A DNA stretch of 64,000 bases, taken from Alligator mississippiensis (Eukaryota; Chordata; Crocodylia; Alligatoridae). The notes beneath the pieces were generated by a model. The model saw nothing but the letters and a program-made list of their open reading frames with translations, was not told where the DNA came from and did no database searches. Of the stretch, positions 44,401 to 51,227 are shown piece after piece. The stretch lies in contig NC_081835.1 in the NCBI RefSeq assembly GCF_030867095.1, positions 38,547,892 through 38,611,891 on the forward strand, read 5' to 3'. Position 1 is the stretch's first letter, and every line of letters starts with the position of its first letter. The position numbers and the translations under genes are program-made.

Positions 44401-47140
44401 TATCTGGTCCTAAAAAGATTAAGAGAATGGTTGAAATCTTGAGATCTGATGTGGTGCGAGGACTTGGAGTGAAACTTTTAGAGAAAGTATATGATATCAT
44501 GGAGGAAGAAGATGAACTGAAGAGAGAGGTGAATTTTCCTAATGCTGCAGTCCACTAAACCTGTTTTTTTCCTTCCATGGTGTCTAAATGAGCATTTCAT
44601 TTTTATATTTTAAGAAACTGATCTAACAACATAGACCCTGCCCCTGAAAAGATGTGTGCGCTTATCTGTTTGCAGAATTAGGCCATAGTCATGTATATTG
44701 AAAGCAGAAGTTGCAATCTTAATTTTAGTTCATTCTGAATTGTTGGAAAAGTTGGCTTCAATTTTTTTAGACTATTTTGAGATTGATAATTATGCCATAT
44801 AAATAATAGAGTCCACTGTATTGTGTATTTTGGTTATTTGCATGCTTTTCCACAGGACAGTTTTGTGCATCTATCCAATTACATTTTACCTGGTTAGTTG
44901 CACATCAGCTCTTAACACATTTTGACTTGCTGTGTAAATTGAGACTAGGGGAGAAAAAAAGCCTAGGCTTGGTTAATCAAGTAATGTGGTGTGTCAAACT
45001 CCATCAGACCGTCTGGGCCAGATGAGTGGCACAGGTCCTGGGTGAGTGGTGTGAGGCTGCATTCAGTGTACATTCCCAGGCTGGCCCTATGGGGCCAGGT
45101 AAGTGCTCAATGCATTGGCATGTGCGTTCAGTCTGAGATGCATGGGCAGCATGTTGGGCCAGATAATAGGGCCCTGCGGGCTGTATCATAGACACTTGTG
45201 AAGTAATGCAACAGTTGAGCAGTATATGGAAAGATATTATTGCTTGTAACAGACAAGTTATAACATCTCAAACTAGGAAACGTTTTTGCAATCTGATGAA
45301 TGACTACATACAGTTTTTTGTTGTTTTAAATTTAATAAGCGCATTTCAGTCTTTTGAGGTATACTTAACATGTTTCCTGCTATGATGAACATATCTGATC
45401 AATCACTTATTCAACAGCATGTCTGAGAGAACTGATTTGTATTGTACGGGATTTATTTGTTATTCACACATACATGGTTAAGTATAAAGGCACAAGAGTG
45501 TTTATGACCGAGTATCAATTGCCATCATTTTCAGTGTATTTCTAACAGGTCTTAAGAACTGACAGAAAACGTATGGGGCAACTTACAGTGCAAGGCAACG
45601 TTATGAGTGGCACTTATGCCATCCATTTTTGGGGGAGGCGGGGGGTGGTTCCCCTACCCTTACTAGCATAGTTGTATTTGCATAATTTTGGAGGGGGCAG
45701 ACAGGAGGGCTTTGTAAATAATACGAATCAACTTCACCATTGTCTTCATTCTTGCAGAAGATGCAAGAGCTTTGAGTTTGTGCATTCTGAAGGCAGCATT
45801 TGGCCTTTCCAAAGTGCAAGTTCATTAGAAAAATGCCAGTTAATGTCAATTAACTGGCGTTTCACCAATGAACTTCCATTTTGGAATGCCCAAATGTGCC
45901 TTCAGAGTCCATGTACAGTTTTCATTGAAATCAATAAAAATACCCAAATATATAAATCTACCTTTAGTATTTCTAAAATGTATATATCAAGGGTGTCAAA
46001 GATGCTGCCTACAGAGCCCTACCATCTGGCCCGTAGTACTGCCTTTGAGTCTTAGACTATGCCCTCATGCTGCATGCAGAACTGATCTGTTACAGGGGCT
46101 GAAGCCAGCACACATGCTACACATAATACATGGGGCCAGTCTGAGGTGAGTGAGGCTAATCCAGGGCTTGCAATATATGTGGTGCCTGTAATGGCCCAGC
46201 TTTGAATGCTAGATCCGGAGCTAGTCTAGATCAGGCCTACAGATTGGCTGCATGTACTAGATCCAGTGTGCAGGGCTGGTTAGGCACAGTTTGCACCCCA
46301 GACTGGCCCTGTGCACATGATGCATGAAGCTGTGCTTGGCATGTGTTGCACATAGCATTTGGAGCTGGTCTGGCATGGACTGTATCCAGGGCTGGTCCAG
46401 GGTGTGAGCTGCATGTGGTACTCATGCTGGTCCTGCATGCTGGATCCCAGCCCACAGATTGGCCCCAAATGCTGGATCCAGCACACAGAGCTGAGTTGGT
46501 ATGGGTGCCACATGCAGTGGAAATGCCCTGGACCCACCCCATATGCAGCAGCTGGGACCAGTGTGTGGTGCTGAAGCCAGCACATGCACTGCAAGCAGCA
46601 TTAAGGGTTAGTCTGGGTTGTGCACTGCATGTAGCACCCATACCAGACTAGCATTGCACGTCGGATTTGGCACATGGAGTTGGTTTGTGGGCCCACAGGG
46701 CCAGATGTGTGACATCCCTGGGATAGATAAATGATAAACAGATTTCCAGTTGTTTGCATGCAAAACTTGATTACAACTGAAGTGCTGCGTAGATAAGCTA
46801 ACAAAAAAGCTTGTGTACTGCTCTATATATAGCACATCTCTTGCTTCTGAAATTTTCAACCCAGATCATTTTTAAATAGTCCTTAGTTTCAGCTAAGACC
46901 ACTTTTATGTTTCAGTTATTCTTCCTCCCTTTCAACCAATCAGACTGAATGGCATCCTCATGTAAATTTTCTCAGGAGCAGCATGTGTGTGGGGGGACTA
47001 AAGGGGAAGTAAATTAAAACAACAGACTTATACTGCTTTTGTTCTAGTTACAGTTGCGGGATCACATGGGAGAGAAGTATACCAAATACAGTGTGAAGGC
47101 TCGCCATCTGAAGTTTCTTGAAGATAATGTAAAATTTTGA
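8139..47140 (+). CDS. NEK4: NEK4, NIMA-related serine/threonine kinase 4 (exons 2-16; exon 1 outside)
   Basis: Fifteen exons with AG/GT borders and consistent phases encode about 772 residues, with the stop at 47138-47140. Exons: 8139-8405, 10104-10301, 12364-12471, 13569-13723, 16403-16541, 34853-35269, 36958-37011, 37388-37531, 38001-38141, 38518-38584, 38974-39080, 40818-40906, 42013-42218, 44395-44528, 47048-47140. The N-terminal kinase domain is nearly identical to vertebrate NEK4 as I recall it: VIKKLNL lysine, HRDLKTQN catalytic loop, DLG in place of [12 protein letters not shown] activation segment. The rest is a less conserved regulatory tail with a conserved C-terminus. Adding the missing ~31-residue first exon gives about 803 residues, against 841 for the human long form. 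Known role of the family: Ser/Thr phosphorylation linked to cilia, microtubules and the DNA-damage response. The frame is intact in every exon. Most intron length is repeats. Confidence 0.95.
8406..10103 (+). other. NEK4 intron 2
   Basis: No coding sequence. Bases 8629-8900 look like decayed DNA-transposon sequence. A CAGGGGTGGTCAACCTGTAG word typical of a hAT terminus starts at 8630, and inverted GTTAACCCTTT / AAAGGGTTAAC words lie near 8794 and 8884. The rest is AT-rich without recognised features. Confidence 0.5.
10104..10301 (+). CDS. NEK4: NEK4 exon 3 (catalytic and activation loops)
   Basis: 66 codons, phase 0 to 0, after TTTTTCAG and before GTAGAG. HRD is at 10128-10136, followed by LKTQN. 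The metal-binding motif is DLG (10188-10196). The activation segment ends [19 protein letters not shown]. All catalytic residues expected of an active NEK kinase are present. Confidence 0.97.
10302..12363 (+). other. NEK4 intron 3
   Basis: AT-rich intron with one LTR fossil at 11291-12055. I see nothing else supportable in 10302-11290 or 12056-12363. Confidence 0.5.
11291..12055 (+). mobile_element. Solo LTR fossil, related to the LTR at 31740-32765
   Basis: A GC-richer block starting TGTGAAGAAATC and ending GCGACCACA. A polyadenylation signal AATAAA lies at 11669-11674. Its last ~160 bases (GTTACCCCTAGGCTTGCAGG, then a CCAGGAAG word, then AGCACCCCCTA near the end) match the end of the LTR at 31740-32765, so the two are one family. 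Five-base flanks are only partly alike. An old endogenous-retrovirus-type solo LTR, no internal genes. Confidence 0.6.
12364..12471 (+). CDS. NEK4: NEK4 exon 4
   Basis: 36 codons, phase 0 to 0, after TTTTGCAG and before GTAAAA. Encodes the kinase C-lobe [20 protein letters not shown] followed by [16 protein letters not shown]. Confidence 0.97.
13569..13723 (+). CDS. NEK4: NEK4 exon 5 (end of kinase domain)
   Basis: 155 nt, entering in phase 0 and leaving with two bases of a codon, after TTTTATAG and before GTAAGA. Encodes [20 protein letters not shown], then the C-lobe arginine segment [19 protein letters not shown] and the end of the kinase domain. Confidence 0.95.
14190..14800. repeat. GC-rich interspersed repeat, class unknown
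   Basis: A sharp island of GC-rich sequence inside an AT-rich intron. It contains short GGC/AGC trinucleotide runs (about 14508-14540) and pyrimidine-rich CTCTCC runs. The left edge (CGTCATGAATGAGGGGG, 14239-14255) and the reverse complement of the right edge (CGTCCATAATGCTCGGGG) resemble each other, suggesting a DNA element with weak inverted ends. Overlapping open frames on both strands are low-complexity and have no homology, so no gene is called. Confidence 0.45.
14868..15380 (-). mobile_element. Penelope-like element tails, partial tandem pair
   Basis: Read on the minus strand, this matches the 3' end of the Penelope-like element at 1460-3818: the stretch from GATGAAGGGC...GAAAGCTTGC to TTGGTCTAATAAAAGG. 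A ~67-base segment beginning TGCAAAAATCTAGAACTC occurs twice, near 14870 and 15284, so a second truncated copy follows the first head to tail. Near 15240-15256 and 15359-15376, GTGTATTTGGTAGCC and its near reverse complement also form an inverted pair. Non-coding; a dead copy in NEK4 intron 5. Confidence 0.75.
16403..16541 (+). CDS. NEK4: NEK4 exon 6
   Basis: 139 nt, entering with one base of a split valine codon and leaving in phase 0, after TTCTTTAAAG and before GTAAGT. Encodes the start of the post-kinase linker ([20 protein letters not shown]) ending in [11 protein letters not shown]. The linker is basic and Ser/Pro-rich. It is weakly conserved in the family and was accepted from frame continuity. 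Confidence 0.88.
18000..18580 (-). mobile_element. Solo LTR fossil
   Basis: On the minus strand this reads like a complete LTR. It starts near TGTGTGACAGCTGAAACC (about 18579), has a TATAAATTGG promoter box near 18295, a polyadenylation signal AATAAA near 18060 and a short U5-like end. It is distinctly less GC-rich than the block on either side, so it looks inserted. Edges are approximate and flanking duplications were not identified. No pol sequence accompanies it. Confidence 0.5.
18990..20700 (-). pseudogene. Fossil gag/ORF1-like protein with CCHC zinc knuckle
   Basis: Minus-strand protein fragments in several frames carry three recognisable parts. Upstream (20699-20475) is a segment with a predicted coiled coil ([18 protein letters not shown]). 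Then comes a Pro/Ser/Ala-rich linker (20208-19680). Downstream (19672-18993) is a globular region ([18 protein letters not shown]) followed by a CX2CX4HX4C knuckle, [14 protein letters not shown]. This layout fits an ORF1 or Gag nucleic-acid-binding protein of a retroelement. No reverse transcriptase follows, so the family is undecided. It is broken and has no sign of host use. Confidence 0.5.
22518..23664 (-). repeat. 3' LTR of the Ty3/Gypsy fossil
   Basis: Shares long stretches with 33899-34694, for example AGTGGGTGCATCCAGGGA-like and ATAAATCCCATGATTCCTCA. It is about 350 bp longer, keeping a CT-rich segment (about 22680-22860) absent from the other copy and a longer GGCTCC-type tandem stretch (about 23240-23345). 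The divergence between the two LTRs points to considerable age. Confidence 0.8.
25498..27510 (+). mobile_element. CR1 LINE inserted in the Ty3/Gypsy fossil, ORF2 without endonuclease
   Basis: Plus-strand translation runs from the ORF2 linker ([20 protein letters not shown]) through the reverse transcriptase ([20 protein letters not shown], then [28 protein letters not shown]) to the C-terminal CR1 region ([16 protein letters not shown]). It ends in the CR1 3' UTR (TCAGGTCCCTTCCAACCCTA). In-frame stops occur after LRGN (about 26256) and after MNMG (about 26876), and a frame change follows. The 5' end is truncated, the usual LINE outcome. Opposite in orientation to its host element and younger than it. 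Confidence 0.9.
28082..30227 (-). mobile_element. CR1 LINE, ORF2 from mid-endonuclease to 3' end
   Basis: On the minus strand: endonuclease C-terminus ([16 protein letters not shown], 30231-29959), linker (29937-29542, [14 protein letters not shown]), reverse transcriptase (29346-28876, [28 protein letters not shown], a FMDDTKLW version of the catalytic motif), C-terminal region (28660-28238) and 3' UTR ending at TTCATAGA near 28085. The N-terminal part of the reverse transcriptase (the ENWK...NYRPVSL region) is missing around 29350-29500, an internal deletion of several hundred bases. It lies inside the integrase region of the Ty3/Gypsy fossil. Confidence 0.88.
30228..31055 (-). mobile_element. 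CR1 LINE ORF1 fragment joined to a CR1 3' end
   Basis: Minus-strand 30795-30352 encodes a CR1 ORF1-type protein: Pro/Gly-rich start, [20 protein letters not shown] heptad-like coiled coil, then the C-terminal FPVQLGNR. Immediately 3', at 30290-30228, sits a CR1 3' terminus (GGTCAGACTCAATGACC, then TCATAGATTCATAG). Either this copy lost all of ORF2, or a short second CR1 tail landed between ORF1 and the ORF2 part at 28082-30227. Both readings fit. Confidence 0.75.
31740..32765 (+). mobile_element. Solo LTR fossil inserted in the Ty3/Gypsy element
   Basis: Starts TGTGGCAG and ends CTGCCACA, an exact 8-bp terminal inverted repeat. A TATA-like box TCTATATAAG lies near 32115 and a polyadenylation signal AATAAA near 32390. 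The 5-bp flanks are GAGGC (31735-31739) and GGGGC (32766-32770), consistent with a duplicated target with one later change. It interrupts the protease region of the older element. Same LTR family as 11291-12055, judged by the shared 3' end. No internal genes, so a recombined remnant. Confidence 0.75.
33899..34694 (-). repeat. 5' LTR of the Ty3/Gypsy fossil
   Basis: Begins TGTAAGCGGG on the plus strand and ends ...CCTATTACA, giving TGTAA ... TTACA ends. It matches 22518-23664 over most of its length but lacks about 200 bp in the middle and has a shorter GGCTCC-type tract. Confidence 0.8.
34853..35269 (+). CDS. NEK4: NEK4 exon 7 (long linker exon)
   Basis: 139 codons, phase 0 to 0, after AATTATAG and before GTAATT. 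Acidic/basic low-complexity linker. The segment [17 protein letters not shown] aligns with the conserved ATISSVNIDIL block of mammalian NEK4, which fixes the identity of an otherwise divergent exon. Confidence 0.93.
35270..36957 (+). other. NEK4 intron 7
   Basis: Contains the CR1 tail at 35345-35870. From 35870 to 36957 I see an A/G-rich stretch (36080-36360) and otherwise ordinary AT-rich intron. Confidence 0.5.
35345..35870 (+). mobile_element. CR1 LINE, 5'-truncated 3' end
   Basis: Encodes only the last part of CR1 ORF2 ([20 protein letters not shown], then [14 protein letters not shown]) followed by the 3' UTR, ending TCTATGAATCTA. The typical 3' terminus AGGTCCCTTCCAGCCCCTA is present. 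About 525 bp. Confidence 0.9.
36958..37011 (+). CDS. NEK4: NEK4 exon 8 (micro-exon)
   Basis: 18 codons, phase 0 to 0, after ATTTTTCAG and before GTGAGT. Encodes [18 protein letters not shown], which resembles the short EKNEPVKPLQPLI segment of mammalian NEK4. Being a multiple of three, it could be skipped without shifting the frame. Confidence 0.8.
37388..37531 (+). CDS. NEK4: NEK4 exon 9
   Basis: 48 codons, phase 0 to 0, after TTCTTAG and before GTGCAAG. The segment [17 protein letters not shown] matches the conserved [15 protein letters not shown] block. The lysine/arginine cluster is a possible nuclear-localisation signal. Confidence 0.95.
38001..38141 (+). CDS. NEK4: NEK4 exon 10
   Basis: 47 codons, phase 0 to 0. 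The acceptor TCTCTCTAAG at 38000 is chosen because only it keeps the frame open ([20 protein letters not shown]). The nearby TTCAG at 38005 would hit a stop within twelve codons. The donor is GTTGGT, a weaker site. Serine-rich linker. Confidence 0.85.
38518..38584 (+). CDS. NEK4: NEK4 exon 11
   Basis: 67 nt, entering phase 0 and leaving after one base of a codon. Encodes [20 protein letters not shown], nearly identical to the mammalian [19 protein letters not shown] block, one of the best conserved parts of the tail. Confidence 0.96.
38974..39080 (+). CDS. NEK4: NEK4 exon 12
   Basis: 107 nt, completing a split valine codon and leaving in phase 0, after TTCTTTCAG and before GTAAAC. Encodes [20 protein letters not shown], then a Ser/Thr-rich end ([11 protein letters not shown]). 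Together with exon 11 it forms 58 whole codons. Confidence 0.88.
39081..40817 (+). other. NEK4 intron 12
   Basis: AT-rich. A Penelope-tail copy occupies 40308-40780. I see no feature in 39081-40307 beyond short A-runs. Confidence 0.5.
40308..40780 (-). mobile_element. Penelope-like element tail, nearly full short copy
   Basis: Contains CAATATCTTTTATTAGACCA followed by ACTAAATAGTTGCAAAAAAG, the reverse complement of the 3' end of the element at 1460-3818. Both edges carry a similar word: GATCTAGGCATTAGCTGTG at 40305-40323 and GATCTAGGCAATAGTCATG at 40743-40761, each running into TTGGTCTGA, so the unit is flanked by a direct repeat. The distal part (CAGTATCTTCCATATTTCAG) also matches the copy at 14868-15280. 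Non-coding. Confidence 0.7.
40818..40906 (+). CDS. NEK4: NEK4 exon 13
   Basis: 89 nt, entering phase 0 and leaving after two bases, after ATGATAG and before GTAACT. Encodes [20 protein letters not shown], the highly conserved acidic-serine block of NEK4 ([20 protein letters not shown] in mammals). Likely rich in casein-kinase-type sites (inference). Confidence 0.97.
40907..42012 (+). other. NEK4 intron 13
   Basis: Holds one fold-back element at 41497-41934; the rest is ordinary AT-rich intron. Confidence 0.5.
41497..41934. mobile_element. Fold-back MITE with ~70-bp terminal inverted repeats
   Basis: The left end TATAGATAGGGATCTCTAAA pairs with the reverse complement of the right end (TATAGGTAGGGATCTCTGTA). 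The similarity continues inward through AGTGCTCC and GCAGCTCCTTTAATTTTTTT, about 70 bp in all, and more weakly beyond. TA at the extreme ends would fit a TA-target (mariner-like) element. 438 bp, non-coding; the two open frames it contains lie on opposite strands of the same hairpin. Confidence 0.75.
42013..42218 (+). CDS. NEK4: NEK4 exon 14
   Basis: 206 nt, completing a split glycine codon and leaving after one base. Encodes [20 protein letters not shown], then the conserved [19 protein letters not shown] and [10 protein letters not shown]. The match to mammalian NEK4 ([31 protein letters not shown]) is clear. Confidence 0.97.
42219..44394 (+). other. NEK4 intron 14
   Basis: 2.2 kb of AT-rich sequence. 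I recognise no mobile element or exon on either strand. Confidence 0.45.
44395..44528 (+). CDS. NEK4: NEK4 exon 15
   Basis: 134 nt, completing a split aspartate codon and leaving in phase 0, after TTTTTTAAAG and before GTGAAT. Encodes [20 protein letters not shown], then [20 protein letters not shown], the conserved helical C-terminal region. Confidence 0.97.
44987..45200. mobile_element. hAT-like non-autonomous element with exact 8-bp duplication
   Basis: Flanked by AAGTAATG at 44979-44986 and again at 45201-45208, an exact 8-bp target duplication typical of hAT transposons. The left end has GTGTGTCAAACTCC and the right end, reversed, GTGTCTATG, so the inverted termini are short and decayed. 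214 bp, no coding capacity; related in style to the element at 45988-46720. Confidence 0.7.
45988..46720. mobile_element. hAT-like element with internal degenerate repeats
   Basis: Left terminus CAAGGGTGTCAAAGATG; right terminus reversed CAGGGATGTCACACATCTGG. Flanks GTATATAT and GGATAGAT agree at six of eight positions. The interior (about 46240-46640) is a degenerate array of words such as GCTGGTC, CTGGATCCAG and GCTGCATGTGGT. The open frames overlapping it on both strands are composition artefacts. Confidence 0.65.
47048..47140 (+). CDS. NEK4: NEK4 exon 16 (C-terminus and stop)
   Basis: 30 codons plus TGA at 47138-47140, after GTTCTAG. Encodes [20 protein letters not shown] then [10 protein letters not shown], matching the mammalian end REHMGEKYTTYSVKARQLKF. 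Confidence 0.98.
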   Translation, partial: LQLRDHMGEKYTKYSVKARHLKFLEDNVKF

Positions 47141-49640
47141 CCAGGTGAATGTTTTTTGTAGTTTTTTTAGAGAAAAGATGATCTAGTTTGAAAGTGTTGG
47201 GTAGGCAGTGTAGGATACTAATGATCCAGACTAACTTATAGTTATGATACTTGTTTTTATCCTTAGACTTTCCTTTTCTTGGTAAGGAGATGAACTGGAC
47301 AGTGTATAGCACTAGTAATAGTCATATTGCTCTTAATACTGTGAAATTGGCCGTTACATTCTCTACAGAAGAGAGAGAATTGTTATAAATTTGGATTTAT
47401 TTTTTAATTAAAGTTTCCTTATACTTTACAGAATGATTTTTATAAATATGAAAATGTTCCCAGAAACAGTGCATGTACTAAATTCTCTGTGTAAAATATT
47501 TTAACTAGATGGAAGTGTTTTTTAGGGGGAGTTAGTTTAAATTTCTTACAGAATTAAACCACACCAATTGACTGTACGTAGGTGAAGCTACAAGGTGGTA
47601 CTGCCAATATAGAATGTTGTGTAGTACATACCAATACATTTAAATACTTCTGAAAGTTTTAGATGAAAAAATTCAATATGGTATGAATAGTAGGTCTGTG
47701 TGAATAGGGAACTATTCGATTTGGATGCCAGAGATTCGGATTCAGAGATCCAAAACATATTTCCAATTCAATTCGGCTGAATTGCTTCGGAAGATTCAGA
47801 GCCGATTCAGAGATTCAGCCATAGAGTATAATGGGGAATCAATGAAATATCTATAACGTTGTTGTCTTTTGGCTGATTCAAATGAAACTTGCAGGGATGG
47901 TAGCCTCTGCTGCGAGCATGACACGTGCCAAGTTTCAAAGTGATAGGTGCAGGGGTTTCTGGGAAACTGCACCTCAAATTCCTGAAAGCAAAACATCACA
48001 TAGGTGACGCTGTGTGTGTGTTAAGGCACAGGGGGATGAAAACTGCAGGGATGGTAGCCCCTGCTGAGGCCACCAAACCTGCCAAGTTTCAAGGTGTAGG
48101 GGTTTGGGGGAAATTGTACCTCAAGCTGTGGACAAGCAAAACTCGTAAACTGGGTGACACTGTGTGTGTTAAGGCGCAGCAGGGTGAAAGCTGCAGGCCT
48201 GCTAGCACCTGCTGAGGCCACGAAGCCTGCCAGCTGTTACAGAGATAGGTACAGGGGGATTCTGGGGCCCTGCACCACTAGCTGCTGACAGGCAAAACTC
48301 ATGACATGGGTGCTTGTGCAACTGACTGTCTGTCTTCTGGCAGAAGCAGTTCCTGGCTCTGTATTGATTCTTTCCTCTCCTTAGCCTGTGGTTTTGTAGG
48401 CGTTAATCCTTGCTCATGAACTCATTATCTAGTAGCTAGCTACTGTGTATTGAGCTGTTCCCTGAGTGAATCATGATTGATTGGTAACACAGTAGCTTAG
48501 CAGCCAGGCCTGCAGTAGTATCGTGTCCCATCCCATCCCGGTTCCCCCCCTCCTGTGCCCCAAGAGAGAGACAGTTGCACAAGCACCCATATCACTAGTT
48601 TTGCCTGTCAGCAGCTAGAGGTGCAGGGACCCAGAACCCAGAAGCCCCTGCACTTATCTCCTTAACAGCTGGCAAGCTTCGTGGCCTCAGCAGGGGCTAG
48701 CAGGCCTGCAGCTTTCACTTTGCTGCGCTTTAACACACAGTGTCACCCATGTCACGAGTTTAGCTTGTCTGCAGCTTGAGGTGCAGTTTCCCCCAAACCC
48801 CTGCACCGATCTCCTTGAAACTTGGCAGGCTCTTTGGCCTCAGCAAGAGCTACCATCCCTACAGTTTTCACCCCCCTGTGACTTCACACACACACACTTT
48901 GCTTTCAGAACTTAGAGGTGCAGTTTCCCAAAAACCCCTGCACCTGTTCCCTTGAAACTTGGCATGCGTCATGCTCTCAGCAGAAGCTACCATCCCCGCA
49001 GGTTTCACCTGAATCAGCCAAAAGACAACAAAGTTATAGATATTTCATTGATTCCTCGTTATACCCTATGGCCGAATCGATTCAGAAACTCTGAATCGAT
49101 TAAAAAAGCCTAAAGCTTCCAGCAATTCAATTCAGATTCATAGATTCAGCCTCCATAGCATCTCCGAATCCGAATTAAAGCTGTGCAAAGCTTCAGACCA
49201 TAATGGACAGCTGATTTATGATTTCTGTAGCTATAAAATTAATTTCAGAACACTGTCAAGTTATGTCTATATGCTACAGTATTAAAAAAATCTAAAATAA
49301 AATAGGCACACTCCACAGACTCAACTCCTGAAATTTTTTTATTTTTTTTTTTTAGAGTCCAGGCTCTAACTTCTCTCCCAAGGAAAACAAATTTCAGTAT
49401 TTATTCCTTTTAGTGAAAAAATTGTAAAAACTAGGCACATTAAAATAGTTTGTGTATTTGATGTCCTCTCGTCTGCCAACCTGCCTTGTTACAAGTTTTT
49501 TTTTATATTTTTGTTATATATAAGTGTGTGATGCTAGAACATGTTGCATTTGTGTTTTGGAGGCTTGTAAATTATTTTTGAGGAATAATTAGATAATCTG
49601 AATTTTCTAAAATAAATGTATCATTTTGAAAAATGTCCTG
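47141..49640 (+). promoter_or_regulatory. NEK4 3' UTR region with two candidate poly(A) signals
   Basis: A proximal ATTAAA lies at 47407-47412. A distal AATAAA lies at 49611-49616, followed by a T/G-rich stretch. If the distal site is used, the fold-back element at 47692-49199 would be transcribed in the 3' UTR. Neither site can be proved from sequence alone. Confidence 0.45.
47692..49199. repeat. 1.5-kb fold-back element with tandemly triplicated arms
   Basis: Two arms of about 630 bp (47692-48335 and 48575-49199) are reverse complements of each other, separated by a ~240-bp loop. Within each arm a ~145-bp unit is repeated three times in degenerate form. In the left arm each unit opens with TGCAGGGATGGTAGC- or TGCAGGCCTGCTAGC-like words (about 47892, 48042, 48192) and contains GCCAAGTTTCAA and GCAAAACTC words. 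The outer ends are rich in GATTCGGATTCAG and start GGTCTG on both sides. No coding sequence is supported. Probably a non-autonomous DNA transposon; family not recognised. Confidence 0.85.
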
Positions 49641-49909
49641 TTTCCTTTCCATTTTCAGAAAAAAAAATTGTCCTATGTAACTATTTATGACATTTATGTG
49701 GAGAAATGCTGAAGAATGATAGTGCTTATAATTGATGCCTAAACTAAAAAGAGCAAAATTGTGTTCAGTATAGCAAAGGATGCTTGGTTGGCAGAGTACA
49801 TGCTAAACACAGAACTTTTTGTAGAAGTAGGGGTGACAACTTGCTCAATTCCAATTTGGGTACTTATATATTTTACTGACATAAAACTACTACTTCAAAC
49901 TGTTGGCCT

Positions 49910-51000
49910 AATTAAGGGAGGTCAAAAATGGGGTCCCACAAGGATCTATGCTGGGCCCAGTTTTGTTCAACACTTTCAATGTTCTGCAGTGATGCACCAC
50001 AGACTGCTGACCACCTCCTCACATGTGCAGCACACCCACGCACCCAGGATGAGGATCTGGCAAGAGTCTATGATAAATCAGTTGTGTGACTCCGCCACAT
50101 TAACTATGTGTAGAGGGGGGAAATGAGGCATAGAAGAGAAGATGATCCATGACCTAGATATGGGCGCACAGTGAAATCTGCAAGTTTGCAGGTGATACCA
50201 AATTATGCCAGATAATTAAGTCCAAGGCTGATGGAGGAAAGCTACAGAAAGATCTCACTAAGCCAAGTGATTGGGCAAAAAAATAAATAAAGTGACAGAT
50301 GAACTTCAATGTCAACAAGTGCAAGATAATGCACATGGAGATAAATAACTTCAACTTATACAAAATGCTGGGTTCTGAACTACCTGTTATGACTCAGGAA
50401 AGAAACCTTGGTGTCATTGTAGACAGTTCTCTAAAACTGTCACCTCAGTGTGCAGCAGTGACCAAGAAAAGCCAGTACAATGTTGGGCATCATAAGAATG
50501 GAATTAAAAATAAAATGGAGAACATCATCATGCCATTATACAAATCTATGGTGTGCTCACATCTTGAAAACTCTGTACTTCTGGTCCCCACATCTCAAAA
50601 AGGATGCAGTAGAATTAGAAAAGGTACAGAGGAGGGTAATCAAAATAAGGGGCATGGAGCATTTGCCATACCAGAAGAGACTAAAAAAGGCTAGGAACTT
50701 CAGTTTGGAAAACAGAAGTCTGAAGGAAGGATATGAAAGAGATCTATAAAATTATGAAGGTTGTAGACAACTATTGTTTGTCAGGTCTTAGAATATTAGA
50801 ACTAGAGGGCACCTTCTGAAGTTAGCAGGAGACAGGTTTAAACCTAACAAGAGAAAATACTTTTTTTTACACAATGCATAGTCAACTTGTGGAATTTGTT
50901 GCCACATGAGGTGGTAGAGGCAGATAATGCAACCATATTCAAAAAGAGAGATTAATTCAAGGATGATAGGTCTGTTGATGGCTATTGAACAGAATGGTTG
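49910..51000 (+). mobile_element. CR1-type LINE, ORF2 C-terminal half
   Basis: Plus-strand: NGVPQGSMLGPVLFNTF at about 49929-49979. A poorly matching insert of about 170 bp (49985-50155) follows. The ORF2 tail then resumes as MNFNVNKCKIMHMEINNFNL and ERNLGVIVDSSLKLS (50299 on), with FWSPHLKKDAVELEKVQRRV further on, and the 3' UTR ends near 50990. Several frameshifts. It lies between NEK4 and SPCS1. Confidence 0.85.
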
Positions 51001-51064
51001 GAGATGATTCATCTTGTATCTCTAAACCAACAGTGGTAGATGCTAGGGAGGGTACTGTATAGGG

Positions 51065-51227
51065 CAGCAGTTCCCAACCCTGGGCCACAGACCCAAAGGA
51101 GGGTCGCAGGGGCAATGCCAGCAGCAGCACACACAAAAGCCATGCCAGGAGCTCCCCTACCCCCGGGCCACCGCCGCACTCTGCTCCCAGCAACAGGTCA
51201 CAGAAAAAAAAGGGTTGGGAACCACTG
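51065..51227. mobile_element. hAT-like MITE
   Basis: 163 bp with terminal inverted repeats: CAGCAGTTCCCAACCC at the left and, reversed, CAGTGGTTCCCAACCC at the right. This terminal sequence is widespread in vertebrate hAT elements. Flanking 8-bp duplications are not clean. Confidence 0.8.

Larger units (their letters stand above)
44529..47047 (+). other. NEK4 intron 15
   Basis: Contains two hAT-like non-autonomous elements (44987-45200 and 45988-46720). Between them (45201-45987) and after them I see no further feature. Confidence 0.5.

Noticed and set aside
46237-46651. Cys/His-rich 134-codon minus-strand frame, looking like a zinc-rich protein
   Set aside because: It reads the degenerate internal repeats of a hAT-like element; the Cys/His pattern comes from the repeated GCATG and TGCAC words, without zinc-finger spacing.
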